Positions 20,117 to 32,963 of a stretch of 64,000 nt of DNA are shown here, piece by piece (positions within the stretch are counted from its first letter, which is position 1; every line of letters begins with the position of its first letter). The notes under the pieces are model-generated. The model did not search any database and was not told the origin of the DNA. It saw only the letters and a list, made by a program, of their open reading frames with translations. The stretch lies in contig JAXIVH010000073.1 in NCBI GenBank assembly GCA_036785325.1, positions 159,001-223,000 on the forward strand, read 5' to 3'. Made by a program: the position numbers and the translations under genes. The stretch comes from Urophycis tenuis (lineage: Eukaryota > Chordata > Actinopteri > Gadiformes > Phycidae).

Positions 20117-20334
20117 GTATGTCGTTACAAAATATGGATTTTCATTAACATGTTGCATTGAATGTTTATATCCTATGAAAGTATCCAGTGAGGTTAAAAA
20201 CAAGATGTTCCTCTCATTCTCTTTGTCAACAATAGGATGGCTTCTTTTACGTCGACCTCAAATATCTTCTCCAGTGGTACATTCCAGTACCTGTGTATTG
20301 ATTGTCCCTTTCCTCTGTGCTTTATCTGCTACAG

Positions 20335-20424
20335 ATGACAACTGAGAGCAACTGGACCCTGATGTCTGTGAACGACCCGAATCATACACGTCCAGTGCCT
20401 GCTTCACTCGACAAGGTTGAAAAG
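20335..20424 (+). CDS. KMT5A-like gene, small downstream exon B
   Basis: 90 bp, phase 0, with acceptor TCTGCTACAG|ATG and donor AAAAG|GTAAAT. It encodes MTTESNWTLMSVNDPNHTRP followed by ten more residues ending in KVEK. It shares its start (TTE), end (EK) and the GTAAAT donor with the exon at 21847, which suggests exon duplication. Confidence 0.5.
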
Positions 20425-20566
20425 GTAAATTAAATCCAACATGTTGCTAATGAAGTAACCTGTGGCAAAATATTGCATCTACCATCGTGTTTCATTGGTG
20501 CTGTGTGTGTGTGTGTGCAGTCACCTGAGTGTGTTATGGTTTATATGGACAGTGATACACAGGAGT

Positions 20567-20973
20567 ATTCTCATCAAATGCTTTTCAAAGTGGAAGTCAG
20601 TATACAATCTGAGTGTATGTGTATAGAGCAGTGTACCTCACCCAAATATGACTTGGGAGGTCCATAGAGTTTACAGTGTCCTCCCATCAGGTGAGGTTTA
20701 TAGTGACATCATAATCAATAATTTGAGCAACTGCACATTTGATCTGTATGTTAGTTTAATGTGTATGCTAAGTTGTTTAGTTATATTTAATGAATGGCGA
20801 CCTAGTCACTAGGAATAAATGGAATGCAAGACAATATATTATTTAAAATTAATAATGGAAAACCTAAGAACTATAAAGGTTTTCCATTATAGTCCTTCTC
20901 TGTCATTATATGTAAGGGCATTCTCATCAAATGCTTTTCAAAGTTGAAGTCAGTATACAATCTGAGTGTATGT
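20567..20973 (+). repeat. 54-bp direct repeat pair inside an intron
   Basis: 20567-20620 and 20920-20973 match with one substitution (GTGGAAG versus GTTGAAG). The 300-bp spacing has no recognised element ends. It is probably a local duplication. Confidence 0.7.
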
Positions 20974-21846
20974 TAAGCAAGTAACAATAAAAATATGTCT
21001 GTCTGATGAGACAGACATTTCAGTTTTTAAGAGTAACTATTCATTTCTATAGCTTAATTATACAAATTTGATGTGATATTTAATTACATTTTACAGGTAA
21101 ACAACAGAATTTACGGTGCTGTTTGAGTTAAATTTTGCTGGGTATTCATGGCTAGTTTGCTCTGGCTATCTTGTGGCAAACGTAGTGGTGATGTCTATCA
21201 CCAAGAATAGACTGAATAGACTAAATAAACTGCACACTGATCTACTCTCTGGGTATTTTCTCTAGTTATAAGATGTTGGTCTGGCACTGATAGTCGCATA
21301 GATGTATAGGTTAAGCTATAGTTTTTAAATATGAAGAACAATGACAACTTTTGTTGTGTTTGCAACAAGTGTTTCAGGTGTTCTAACATTTTTGCTTCAC
21401 TGTTTTACATGTATAAGCTGTTTATATAGAAGATGTTTCAATCATGTTTTAATATTTTTAGATTCTGTAGGAATAAACATAGATTAAAACTATGATTAGC
21501 CTTGTTTTCCTGATAACATATTGACCTGATGCACATAGTTTAGATATGCATGTGCATTGTGTCTGTTAAAACTACTATGCCATTCATGATTGCAGCAGTT
21601 TGCAAAATACTATAGACCTATATAAGTACAGCATTGTATCTTTTAATCCTGACTCCTGTTTTTATGACTTTTTTGGTGCAACAAGTGTGATTTATTATTT
21701 TCATGTCCAAATCTCCAGAGAACTTGGAAAGCTGGCTTGCCATTCTAGATACTTTCTTTTATTTTTTCTGGTTTAAACAACATCTAAAAGGAATCTAACA
21801 AATAGACACAGATTTGTAACCTGTTTGCTGTTGTTCTCTATTGTAG
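20974..21846. other. Intron, nothing recognised
   Basis: AT-rich intronic sequence between small exons of the KMT5A-like gene. No coding or mobile signature was found. Confidence 0.5.
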
Positions 21847-21915
21847 CTGACCACTGAGAATGAGAATCAGTTCAGCAGTCCAAGTCAAATGGATCCAGGT
21901 GTCAATAGTGAAAAG
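21847..21915 (+). CDS. KMT5A-like gene, small downstream exon C
   Basis: 69 bp, phase 0, with acceptor CTATTGTAG|CTG and donor AAAAG|GTAAAT. It encodes LTTENENQFSSPSQMDPGVN and ends in SEK. It resembles exon B in length, phase, ends and donor sequence. Confidence 0.5.
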
Positions 21916-22043
21916 GTAAATCGAATCTCTCGGATTTAGATTTAAATGGATTTCCTCTTCGGATAAAAACATGTATATGTGAAATATCTTGCTGCTGAAA
22001 CTTTCTGGCACAAATAAATATTACAATAAAATTTTGTCAACAG

Positions 22044-22149
22044 TGTCAAAAACATCGCCTGGTGTGTGCAACAGTGTCCTCTTTGGACAAGTGTGTTCGG
22101 TGTGTGGGACCTGTATCCTCCTTCAAGTGGCTTGGTTATCAGTGCAAAG
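22044..22149 (+). CDS. KMT5A-like gene, cysteine-rich exon
   Basis: Acceptor TTTTGTCAACAG|TGT and donor CAAAG|GTGAGA. It encodes a module with four CxxC-type cysteines: CQKHRLVC, then SSLDKCVRCVGPVSSFKW and C near the end, probably a small zinc-binding unit completed by a later exon. No later exon was found. The Kolobok-like unit begins 74 bp downstream and may have separated it from the rest. Confidence 0.55.
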
Positions 22150-22688
22150 GTGAGATATTTAGTAACTTGGAACAGGGTGCAGACGCAGTAGGTGGATATA
22201 TGTGCTGTGTGCTAATGTGTAATTAAAGGGATATTCCGCCATTTTTGGAAATAAGCTCATTTTTCACCTTCCCTCGAGCAAAAAAATCGAGTTTTACCCT
22301 TTTCCCGTTCATCCAGCCGTTCTGTGAGTCTGGCGGTACAACTTTTAGCTGTAGCTTAGCATAGATCATTTAATCGGATTAGACCATTAGCATCTGGCCT
22401 GCTGGCATCACGCTTAGAAGTGACTACGATTTCCGGAATTTTTCCCATTTAAAACTTGTCTCTTCTCAAGTTTGAAAGTGCAATAAGACCGACGGAAAAT
22501 GAAACGTGGCGATTTTCTAGGCTGATTCTACCCGGAACTATACTGTCATTCTGGCGTATTAATCAAGGAAAGTTGCAAAGGTACCATGGGCGCAGTGATA
22601 TGACGCAGCGCCACAATAGTCCCTGTAGGCTTCTTCCGGCAATAGAACCAACGTGATTACCTGCTGTTATTGAGTGTTGATTTCATCC

Positions 22689-23376
22689 ATGGCTACTTTT
22701 GAAATAGACGATGCAGATGATATTTACTTTGGTGCAGATGTAGATCCAGAGCCCTATATGTTTGAACCTGAATATACTGAGGAAGAGTTATTGGAAAGAG
22801 AAAGGCAATGCAATGTAGTCGAGCAGACTGAGACTGAATTGAGGATGAGAGCGAACTCAAACTGGTGGTGCAACTGTGGGGCTTGTCAACCCATTCCTAC
22901 GGAGACTGAGTGCCTGTGTTGTACGGAGTGGAACCAGGTCTTGCCATCCATGGCGAGGGACGAACAACCTGAACAGGATTTTTCATGTGTCACAGCAGAC
23001 GAGCACTTCGTAGCAATGCTGCATCCAGCAGTTGTCGACTTTTTTTTCCGGTGTGATAAGGTGAACTGGGCAAAGCGTCCCATACCTGACGGCCCCGATG
23101 GACAACTATCTGTAGAGTAAGTAATTTCTGTAATCATTAGTGTTGTTCAAAGCTTTATGATACCATTTTATGTTAATAGGCATTTATTACAGTTATAGAT
23201 TATTCATTATTTGCCATCTTCTTAGTCAATGCAGGTTGGTGTCATACCGCATCATCATAGAGTGGGCCCTGAAGGGAGAGACTCTGGGCAGAGGCAACCG
23301 AAAACCATTGCCATCGTGTGTTGTTGGTGCCATTCGCCGAAGATATCCATCAGAGTCTGATTATATCAGAGTCTGA
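22689..23376 (+). CDS. P2X7 cytoplasmic (ballast) domain-like protein, two exons
   Basis: Exon 1 is 22689-23116 (ATG in CATCCATGG, donor GA|GTAAGT) and exon 2 is 23235-23376 (acceptor AATGCAG|GT). They join in phase to an uninterrupted 189-residue protein. An acidic N-terminus (PEYTEEELLERERQ) leads to the cysteine cluster WWCNCGACQPIPTETECLCC, then TADEHFVAMLHPAVVDFFFR, and after the intron YRIIIEWALKG, GRGNRKPLPSCVVGAIR and RYPS. These are the landmarks of the zinc- and guanine-nucleotide-binding C-terminal domain of P2X7 receptors. There are no channel or membrane segments. The function alone is unknown; it may be a transposon accessory protein. An AATAAA follows at 23575. Confidence 0.7.
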
Positions 23377-23574
23377 GTATATGTCGGATTTCAAGAAGCA
23401 GAGGACGCAATACATATACTGTAGTTTGTTTACGGTGACTGCTGTTGGCCTGTTCCAGTTATGGAGTCCAAATGTTGTACTAGTTGAAAGATTATTCATA
23501 TTCGATATTGCACAAGTTCTGAACAACATCTGAAGAAATGTGTCTGACCTTGGTGTCATCATTTGATTTTTGTA

Positions 23575-23580
23575 AATAAA
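23575..23580 (+). terminator. Polyadenylation signal of the P2X7-like gene
   Basis: AATAAA lies about 200 bp after the stop codon. Confidence 0.5.
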
Positions 23581-23844
23581 TCTTTTCTTTCATGCCTACG
23601 AAATCGGTGCTTGTGTGTATTCGTAATTCCATTGATAATGCTAATGTAACGCCATGGTATTTATATGATGAGAAGAATAATTACATGATATTTAGGCATT
23701 TGCCATTTCTTACTGTAACACTTCACATAAAATTGTACCAATCATTTCAAGTAAAAATTGTACTTTAAAACACATAGGTCTAGCAGATGTGTACAAAGCA
23801 GATGTGTACAAACAAAAGGAGTCACACATTAAGAAATACCATAC

Positions 23845-23850
23845 TTTATT
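23845..23850 (-). terminator. Polyadenylation signal of the transposase-like gene
   Basis: AATAAA on the minus strand, about 170 bp past the TGA at 24018, facing the P2X7-like signal. Confidence 0.45.
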
Positions 23851-24017
23851 AAATAATACAAAATGTAAGTTGAAAATATAAATATAAAAACTGGGTAAAG
23901 CCCTAAAGATACACAGTAGTCTGCATTTGATTGGTTTATATGAGTGAAAATGTAGTGACCAAAGGTTTATGGGGAGCCAGTGTGTATGTGTTCATTTTAA
24001 TTTCTCGATTACAACAA

Positions 24018-27000
24018 TCACAGTCTCTCTGATGGACCTTTAAACCTTGATGTGTAGGCTCTTAGGACATCTTCCTTGCTTGGTTTTGGCTGTAAGGCGA
24101 TGTTAGCTGGCAAACGAGGGATTCGAACATGGGATGCTGAGTCATTGAATTTTACTGTTGGATCCAGCCGTCTTTCAAACACTCCCTCCATGAGTCCATC
24201 TCTGAATTTTTGTGTTGTCTTTGTGTAGATGGGTCTAGCAATCCACTGCTTGGATTGTTTTTGATAGACCACGTTGTGTCTTGGGAGTCCTGAAATTATA
24301 CACCCATGAAAGTGTTGTTAAGTGTGGAAGTACCACCACATCACACCCATCCTCAAATCCCTCCACTGGCTTCCTGTCCGGTACAGAATTGATTTCAAGG
24401 TTTCCCTTCTGTCCCACCAGTGCCTCCATGGCACTGCGCCCCTGTACCTCAAACAACTCATCACCCCTCATTCCTCCTCACGCCATCTCCCCAGTGGACA
24501 AGCCAACCTCCTCCACACTCCGAGGACAAGGCTCCGAACCATGGGCGACCGCGCCTTCTGTTCAGTTGCACCCAGTCTGTGGAATGCACTCCCTGACCAT
24601 CTAAGGGCTCCACAGACTGTGGACTCTTTTAAAAAAGGCCTTAAAACGCATCTTTTTAGAAAGGTCTTTGGTTAAACTGCTATTTTAATGTTTACTCTAC
24701 TAGTTTTAAAGTCTTTAATGTTGTTTTATCCTGTAGCACTTTGAGGTCATTTACTTGATGTAAAGTGCGTTATAAATAAAATGTATTATTATTATTATTA
24801 TTAATTAAAAATGGTTATATTATTTGACATTAGAGGCCTCTTATACAACTTGTTCAGTCATACTGTAAATCTAGACTAGAGATTATGTATTGAGATTATT
24901 ATTATGTATTATGTCCTTTTTCCATCCAATTCTGAAGCGACTTATGCCCAATGTTGATTTAATTTAAAGCGACACTAGACGCACCAAAACCATTTTCCAT
25001 CCACTGCGTCGCTCTTTTAGAACGTTTGTGTCAAAGGCAAAATAGACTTTATCGCACGTGAGAATAGCCTTGGTTACCGGTTCAACTAAACAAAATGGAG
25101 AACACACGTGTCGTGTTTTTAATAATTAACATTAGGGGTGGGGAAAAAAATCGATATTACAATAAATTGTTGTTCTCTCTGTCGCAATAAATAATCGATA
25201 CACTGACGGCAAATATCGATTTTTTATTAAAACACACATTATGGATTTACCCCATTGTCACCGTCAGTACGGTACTTAATCTCTCCTGCCCTGTTTGTGG
25301 GGGCGCTAATCCCGTAAATGAGGGTAAAGTAGGCGTAAACAGCGGCAAGAAGACAGTTAACAGAAGAAGAACAATATAGAACGAAGATGCAAGAATGGTG
25401 GAAAATACGAACAACCAAAAACAAATCAAAGACCCACCCGCAAGTTTCCACTCGAAAGTGTGGACCCACTTTGGGTTTTACGAGACAGATGACGCGAGAA
25501 CACTGGATAAAGAATATGCAATATGCAAGAACTGTTTTGCCAAGGTAAAATATAACAGCAACACTACGAATCTGCAAAGCCACCTCGTTCGCTATCATGG
25601 TGACCTACTCTCAGGTGATAAAAAAGGTCAACAAAGTCAGCCGGCAATCACTACTGCTTTTAAAGCAAAGTTTCCCTTTGGGTCGCCGAGGGCACAAACT
25701 ATCACCAAGTCCATCGCCAAATTTATTTGCAAGGACCTTCGCCCTTACAGCGTGGTAGAAAATGATGGTTTTAGATGAATGCTCGCCACACTGGAACCGA
25801 GGTACGAGGTACCGAGTCGCCGGCACTTCACAGAAAAAGTCATCCCCGCACTGTATGCGGAAACCAGAGCAAAAGTTGAGGGTGCACTGCAGTCTGCTAA
25901 ACGAGTCGCACTAACCTGCGATGGCTGGACTTCAAGGGCCACCGAGTCCTTTGTAACTATTACTGCCCACTTTATAGACGAAAACTGGGATGCACAAACC
26001 TACGTCCTTCAAACTCGGGTTATGTGTGACAGTCATACCGGCGCTCACATGGCAGAAGTGCTGAAGAAGGCTGCAGACGAGTGGATGCTTAAAGACAAAG
26101 ATCCTGCAGTGGTTACTGACAACGCAGCGAATATGTCCGTAGCTGTTGAGATTACGGGATATCTACACGTTCGCTGTTTTGCTCATGTATTGAATCTTGC
26201 AGTGCCCTGAAACTGCCAAACGTCGCTCGCCTGCTCGGGAGAATTAGGAGAATTGTACATTCTTCCACCGGAGCAGCCCAGCAGCTGAGGCCTTGAAGAG
26301 GAATCAGAAGATGTTAGGCCTTCCACACCACAAGCTGATAGCTGATGTTGTTGTCCACTGGAACAGTGCCTATGAGATGGTCAGCCGGTTTCTTGAGCAA
26401 CAGCCAGCTGTTACTGCTGCCCTCCTATCTCCAGAGGTAAGATGTTTATTCTATTTTGTTACTGTATTGTATGGAAAATCTGCAGTGTGTGATGCGAATG
26501 ATATACACCTTAAAAAATGGTTGTACTTATATAAAATATATATGATTAGGATATATATTTATGATATATAATAATTCTAATTATATATTAATTTGTCAAC
26601 AACATATTTATGATAATATATTAAAGTATATATTAAATTGGTTTTAATTGTATTCTGTTCTTTTCTTCCTTTCTTTAAAGATCAGAAAAAATACCACTGA
26701 CATATCTACCTTGACTGATGGAGACATCAGGAATGCAGAAGAGGTTGTGAAAGCCCTCCATCCAATGCTAGTAGCAACGAAGAGCATGTGTGAGGAGAAA
26801 AGCCCCACTGTTTCCATCATCGCTCCTCTTCACGCCCAACTTCTGAGTGACACACTCAGCACAATTGAGGATGCCCCTCTTAATAAAGACATAAAGCGTG
26901 CCATCCATGAAGACCTATCAAAGCGCTAAATGTCTGCAGAGGAGAAAAACTTCCTCCATGTTGCATCTGCCTTAGACCCCAGGTTTAAGTCGATGCTCTT

Positions 27001-30000
27001 CTTGTCACCCTCAGAAGTACAGGAGACGTATGCCATGGTGGTGTCCAAGGCTGCTGCCCTGATGGTAATTACAACTTGTAAACACTGAACAGTAGTTAGG
27101 TAATTTGAATTCTAGTTGTATTTGTACCTTTAAAGTTGTGAGGAACATGTTTTTATGAATAACAAAAATAAAAGATAGATAGATAGATTGATTGATTGAT
27201 AGATCTAAATTGGGTTAATGTCCCGCGGGACATTTGGGGGGACCTCGCCGTAAAAATTGACTCGTCGGCACGTGGATGGCGTCGTGACAGTTCGTCGTTC
27301 ACATGGATGAAGTCGTGACAGGTCGTCGTTTGCTCAAGGATGGCGTGACAGGTTCTCGTTTGTGGCTGTCCACGCACTGTGTGGTATGGCCGACTTTGAC
27401 GGCACACCCTGGCCACGCCCTTCGAGGTAGAGCCGTAAATAGCACAACTTTAGTTAAAAACCACGTTTCAAATGCACTGACCAATTTTGAAGCAGAACGG
27501 AAAAATCCCTTGGGAGGAATTTGTTCACAAACATGGGTATAAAAGACGAAATAATTTAATATGGCCGAATTGACGGCACGCCATGGCCACGCCCTTCTAT
27601 GTAGAGTCGCAAAAAGCACAACTTTAGTTAAGAACCACGTTTCAAATGCACTGGCCAATTTTGAAGCAGAACGGAAAAATCCCGTGGGAGGAGTTCGTTC
27701 ACAAACATGGGTATAAAAACGACATAATTGAATATGGCCGACTTTGAAGGAAAGCCATGACCACGCCCTTTGAGGTAGGGTCGCAAATAGCACAACTTTT
27801 GTTGAGAATCATGTTCTGAATCTACCTCAAAAATTTGGAGCCCAAGCGACAAATCCCCTGGGAGGAGTTCGTTCAAATAGGACGCGAAAATCGAAAATGG
27901 CAAAAATTAAAATGAAAATATCTGACTTCCGGTGGGTTTTTTGGTATCGGTCCAAGAGGTTTTTTTGTAGGGCTAGGCCAGTTTAACATCCACACCGAGT
28001 TTCAAACATATCGGTGAAACTCGGTGTCGTGGAAAAAACGAAAAAATTGATTATGGCCGACTTTGACGGTATGCCGTGGCCACGCCCTTTGAGGTAGAGT
28101 CCCAAATAGCACAACTTTTGTCAAGTTCCACGTTCTGAACCTACACAAACAATTTGAAGTCCAATGGACAAATCCCCTGGGAGGAGTTCGTTCAAATACA
28201 ACGCGAAAATTGCAAATTTTAAATGCAAATATCCGACTTCCGGTGGTTTAAGGGGTATGGGTCCAAGAGGCTTTTTTGTAGGTCTGGACCTGTTTAACGT
28301 GTCTACCGAGTTTCATACATGTAGGTGAAACGTGGTGTCGGGGCTGTTGTTTTTAAAGCCTGTAGGGGGCGCTACTACCACGACAAGCACGATTTTTGGT
28401 CTTTGAGCTTTGGGCAGCACTCTACATGTGTCCAGTGAATTTCATATTCGTAACTATTACGGTGTTTGCACAGTAATTTACGCTGCTTTTAGAGCGCCAT
28501 CCACTGGCAGAATTTTTTCCCCGTTTTGAACCACGCCTCAGGGTGCCATGAGCTAGCCGCCTACCAAGTTTCATTTAAATATCAATTGCCAATGTTGAGA
28601 TAAAAACTTCTTGATTTTAATGAGCGCCACCTGGTGGAAATGACCACAAATTTTGTGAGATGCATAAAGGAGGTACACCGAAGTAGGGCTCCAAGTTTGG
28701 TGTCAAACGGACATAGCAATGTGGAGAAATGGTCCACTTACGTTTTTTACGTAAAATGTAGACATCTATAAAAATATATAAAGCACTATAACACGCTTAT
28801 CTTCGGGAATTTCAATAAACTTCCAATTAGTTATTTTCATGATACAGAATGTAGATGCTACATGTGGAGTTTCGTGCAAATCGGTGAAAGCCACATGCAA
28901 TAGATGTCTAGGACGCACTTTTTTGAGTTTTTGCGTTGTAGCCAAAAAAAAGTCATGGCGGAAATGGGCGTGGCCTAAATCAGGAGGTGCAGCATGTTTG
29001 CCCGCATGTGTGGATATAAACATTTTGAGTGTGCGACAAAGTATGCAGGAGTTATTAGCATTACGATGTTTTTTTTTAAATAGCGCCACCTATAGGTGAG
29101 ACATTAACGTGTCGCATAGAATAAATAATTTTTCACCAGGTCTGATAACTTTGTCAAAAAAAAATTGAGTTTTCGTATATGTTCAGGGGGTTAAAATCAA
29201 CGTCAAAGATCCCCAAATAACAAAAAAACAATAGGGACCTCGTCCTGTTTCACAGGCTCGGTCCCTAATAACAATAGGGACCTTCGTCCTGTTTCACAGG
29301 CTCGGTCCCTAATAATGAAGGTGTGCCAAATGCTTTGTTGTCTTACAGGAGCATGCAGACATGGGAATGCAGTCTGATCCTGACGTTGAGGAGGGAGGAA
29401 GCACTGAGGGCAGTGTTCCTGCTAATGACATCAGTGATGAGGACAAACCACCACACACACCAAAAAAAAGGAGATCTGCACTTGCTGACCTCCTTGGACA
29501 AACATTCCAGCACACCAGCTCTTATCCAACCCCATTGTCACCTAACTCCAAGGCTGAAAAGGAGGTCCAGCAATATCAAGATTCTCCACCTCTACCACTG
29601 TCTGATGAACCATTAGGTTGGTGGAAATCTGAGGCATGCAAGTACCCACACCTTGCCAAGCTGGCCCAAAGGTACCTGTGTGTGCCAGGGACTAGTGTGC
29701 CATCAGAAATATTTTTTTCTACTGCTGGTGACATCATCTCTGCTCAGAGGTGTGCTCTTACATCTGAGCATGCTGATCAGTTAGTGTTCCTCAAGAAGAA
29801 TATGCCTTGAATGTGTCCAGGTTAACATAAAGCACTTTAATGTTCCCAGGTGGTACTGGTGCACATAATTGATTGCATACTGTCTGAAATGTGCTCAGGG
29901 TTTCATTTAATTTTTATTTTCTGATGTTGTTAAGAAGTAAGTTAAATGGGGCCCAAGTTTACATAAAAAAGTTACTGCTCACTGTTCAGAGTCAGAAAAC

Positions 30001-32925
30001 ATTGTACCAAATTACATGAAACATTTAAGCAATGTTAGGCACTTTCATGTGTTCAGGTTGACTCAAAGCACTCTAATGTTCCCACTTCCCAGGTACTGGA
30101 CAGGTGAACATAATTCTGCACATAATTGGTTGCATATATGAAATGTGTCCAATATTTGATGTATTTTTTTATGTTAAAGCACTGTCCTGGTTTACATAAC
30201 ACATGTTCATGCACTTTAATGAGTCCAGCTGTACAGTGTTTATTTTGTGCAGTGTTTATTTTGCATTGGAATAAATGCATGAGACGTTTTCCTTAATATG
30301 GGTATTTTTTCATGGGTATTTTATCTTTTTAAGTCACATATCGTGAAATATCGTTGCTGAAATTTCTTGCAATATCTCGAATATCGCAGATATCGTGTAT
30401 CGTGATATTATCATTATCTTGGGCCAAATATCGCCACAGTATCGAATCGTCAGTTACCCGTATCGTCCCACCCATAATTAACATAATATCCGCTATAATT
30501 GTCATCAGACGAAGGATGGTGACCCGGAGAATGCGACTCGCGAACGTAATGACTGTCGTGATGACTCGTCGCAGTCGCAGATCGCCTGTAATCTGGCAGC
30601 ACCAAAGGAGTAGTTTATGGTGGGAGGTGGACGTGTCATCCTTTACTGACCGTCAGTTTATGACTTATTTCCGTGTGAACAAAACTTTGTTTCAAGAGTT
30701 ATGTGTTCTTGTAGAGCGACATATGAGGCCAGACCCAACAAGCAGGAGAACAGCTGTATCTACAGATAAACGGGTGGCCATAGCACTGTACAAGTTAGGT
30801 AGCTGTAGCGAATACCGAGTCGTAGCCGGGAAGTTCGGTGTCAGCATCACTACTGTTCACAGATGTGTGTACAGCTTGTGCCGAGTGTTGTCTTCAGTGG
30901 TACACCGATTCATTAAATTGCCATCGGCAGAGGAGGCCCAACAAATAGCCTATAGGAATGATGTACGTCATCGCATTCCCCAGGTAGGCGTGATTTATTT
31001 ATTATGCCATCCAATCCCTGTCCCTTTGCTTCACAAATACAATTATATTCACATTGTTATTATAACACTGAAATCAAGTGGGACCATACAGTATGTGCTC
31101 AGAATAGTGTTGAATTAACACTGCAACATTTACTTTTACTACCTACACAGGTGTACGGCGCAATTGATGGGTCACATATCCCTGTCTCTGCACCATGGGA
31201 AGGCTACAGGGACTATGTCAACAGGAAGGGATTTACATTAGTGCTGCAGGCAGTGGTGGACGACAGGGGCCTATTTAGAAACATCTATGCAGGTCTGCCT
31301 GGCAGCACCCACGATGCCGCTGTTTTAGACAGTCAGGTCTGTTCAGACACGAGGACAGACACCCTAAGGGCCATGTTACAATTGAAGACACAAACATACC
31401 CTTCCTGTTGGTAGGAGATCCCGCCTACCCCCTCCTCCCATGGTTGACCAAAGCCTACCCTGGTCCTGTGCTCTCCCCATCAGAGGAGGCATTCAACAAG
31501 AATTTAAATGCCATCAGGGTAGCTGTCGAGCATAGTTTAGGACGTTTAAAGGCAAGGTGGAGGGTGCTGGGCAAGCTGAGTGACATCAGACATGAGTTCA
31601 TGCCGACGGTAATATCAGCATGCTGTGTCCTGCACAACATGTATGAGAGAAGACATCAAGAGCATCACCTGATAGAGACCCCACCTGGTACTGATATACT
31701 CCCTGAACTTGAAAATGAGGATGTAGGTGAAGATCTTGAGCCAGCTGGGGGAACTGCAATACGAAATGCCCTGATGCATCACATGAATTTGTAAACACCA
31801 CAAAATTTACATCACTTGAATAATACACGTTTATATGTATATATATTAAAAACAAACACACATAGGCATTTTTCACAACTATTTCATTTAATAAATATGA
31901 AGTCAATATTAAATAGTAAATATTAAATAATCATAATAAACATTAAACATTTAATAAATATTTTCATTTCTAATAATGGGAATCATGTCATTGTTTTTTA
32001 ATTACTATTAGTAGATTTTTTTTTTTTTTTTAACTACAACTCTGTATATCTGGGGAAATCAGGTGAGTCGGTGGTAGAGGAGTAGCTCTGCTGCTGCATA
32101 TACATTAATGCATTTTGCTGGTAAGGGGCTGGGAGAGGGGTGAGGGTAGGTAGGGAAGGATGGTATGGATGGTACAGCCATTTGGCTGCCTGAAGAGGCA
32201 ATGGGAGCATTGCCCTGGCGCTCCAAGCAGTCGGCCAGGCGCTTGACAGAAGATGTCAGAGAGTTCAGCATCTCTCTATCTGCCTCTTCTTGCCTCTCTT
32301 GCCTTTTCAGCAAGTCGGACAGCTGCTGACTCACTTCCTGAAGTGCAGACTTCTTTTTCAGTGGCCTTCGAAAAAGGCCACTACCTCCTGCTGCAGCCGG
32401 GGTGGGGTCTGGGGAGTCGGAGGTCTCCATGGCCTCTATTACATGAGAAAACAGATACAATACAAACACATTTAATTATCTGAGACATGGTTTTACACTT
32501 GAGATGTTAAGCCTAGTTTATACTTCTCCGACTGCGTAATCTGTCATCCGTCTGCGTAACTACGGACACCCCTCGAGCCCTCATACTTCTCCGTCGTGGT
32601 GACGGATACGCAATGCAATTTCCCGCTTGACCAGTAGGGGTCGCAACGCAAGACTGGCCATGACATTCACGCAAGTAAATAAGTACAAAAGGGAAAAATA
32701 GTTAGGAGGGGATCAATTATTAAATAGAAAAGGGGACACGTTATAAATTAAATGCTTTTAAAAGTAAAAACCGTACACAAACTAAAAAAAAAAACTAATT
32801 ACAACAATTCAGTGCAATTTGCCACCGTCTCTTTTAAGTTTCACAAGTTCAAGTAGGTCGGCTTGCATTTTGGAGCTTTATGCGTCCATATAGTAAAGCG
32901 TATATATGTAGCGTATATATATAGC

Positions 32926-32963
<38 letters not shown>

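Larger units (their letters stand above)
25395..29810 (+). pseudogene. hAT transposase (BED finger, RNase-H-like core, hATC)
   Basis: Segments 25395-26436, 26681-27065 and 29349-29810. A BED finger (HSKVWTHFGFYE ... CKNCFAKVKYN ... LQSHLVRYH) is followed by LTCDGWTSRATESFVTITAHF and VTDNAANM of the core, VHWNSAYEMVSRF, SALDPRFKSM, and a C-terminal dimerisation domain (LGWWKSEACKYPHLAKLA, PSEIFFSTAGDI). Lesions are a TGA after ENDGFR (25776, consistent with CGA decay), a stop and frameshift near 26207-26295, and a TAA near 26928. The donor after 26436 and the acceptors before 26681 and 29349 are good. It resembles ZBED4/ZBED6-type transposases. Inactive. Confidence 0.82.
25133..30476 (+). mobile_element. 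hAT element inserted in Harbinger 1
   Basis: Ends TAGGGGTGGG (25133-25142) and CCCACCCATA (30467-30476), flanked by perfect 8-bp duplications ATTAACAT at 25125-25132 and 30477-30484. The subterminal regions are rich in ATCGATAT/ATCGTGATA motifs, likely transposase binding sites. It contains a decayed BED-hAT transposase and a Helitron-like insert in an intron. Confidence 0.88.

Noticed and set aside
22223..22300. piggyBac end
   Set aside because: TTAA is shared, but the AGGG start and the companion protein do not look like piggyBac; Kolobok is the better guess.
27386..28210. CRISPR array
   Set aside because: Units are 170-300 bp and diverged, without short constant repeats and unique spacers; eukaryotic context.
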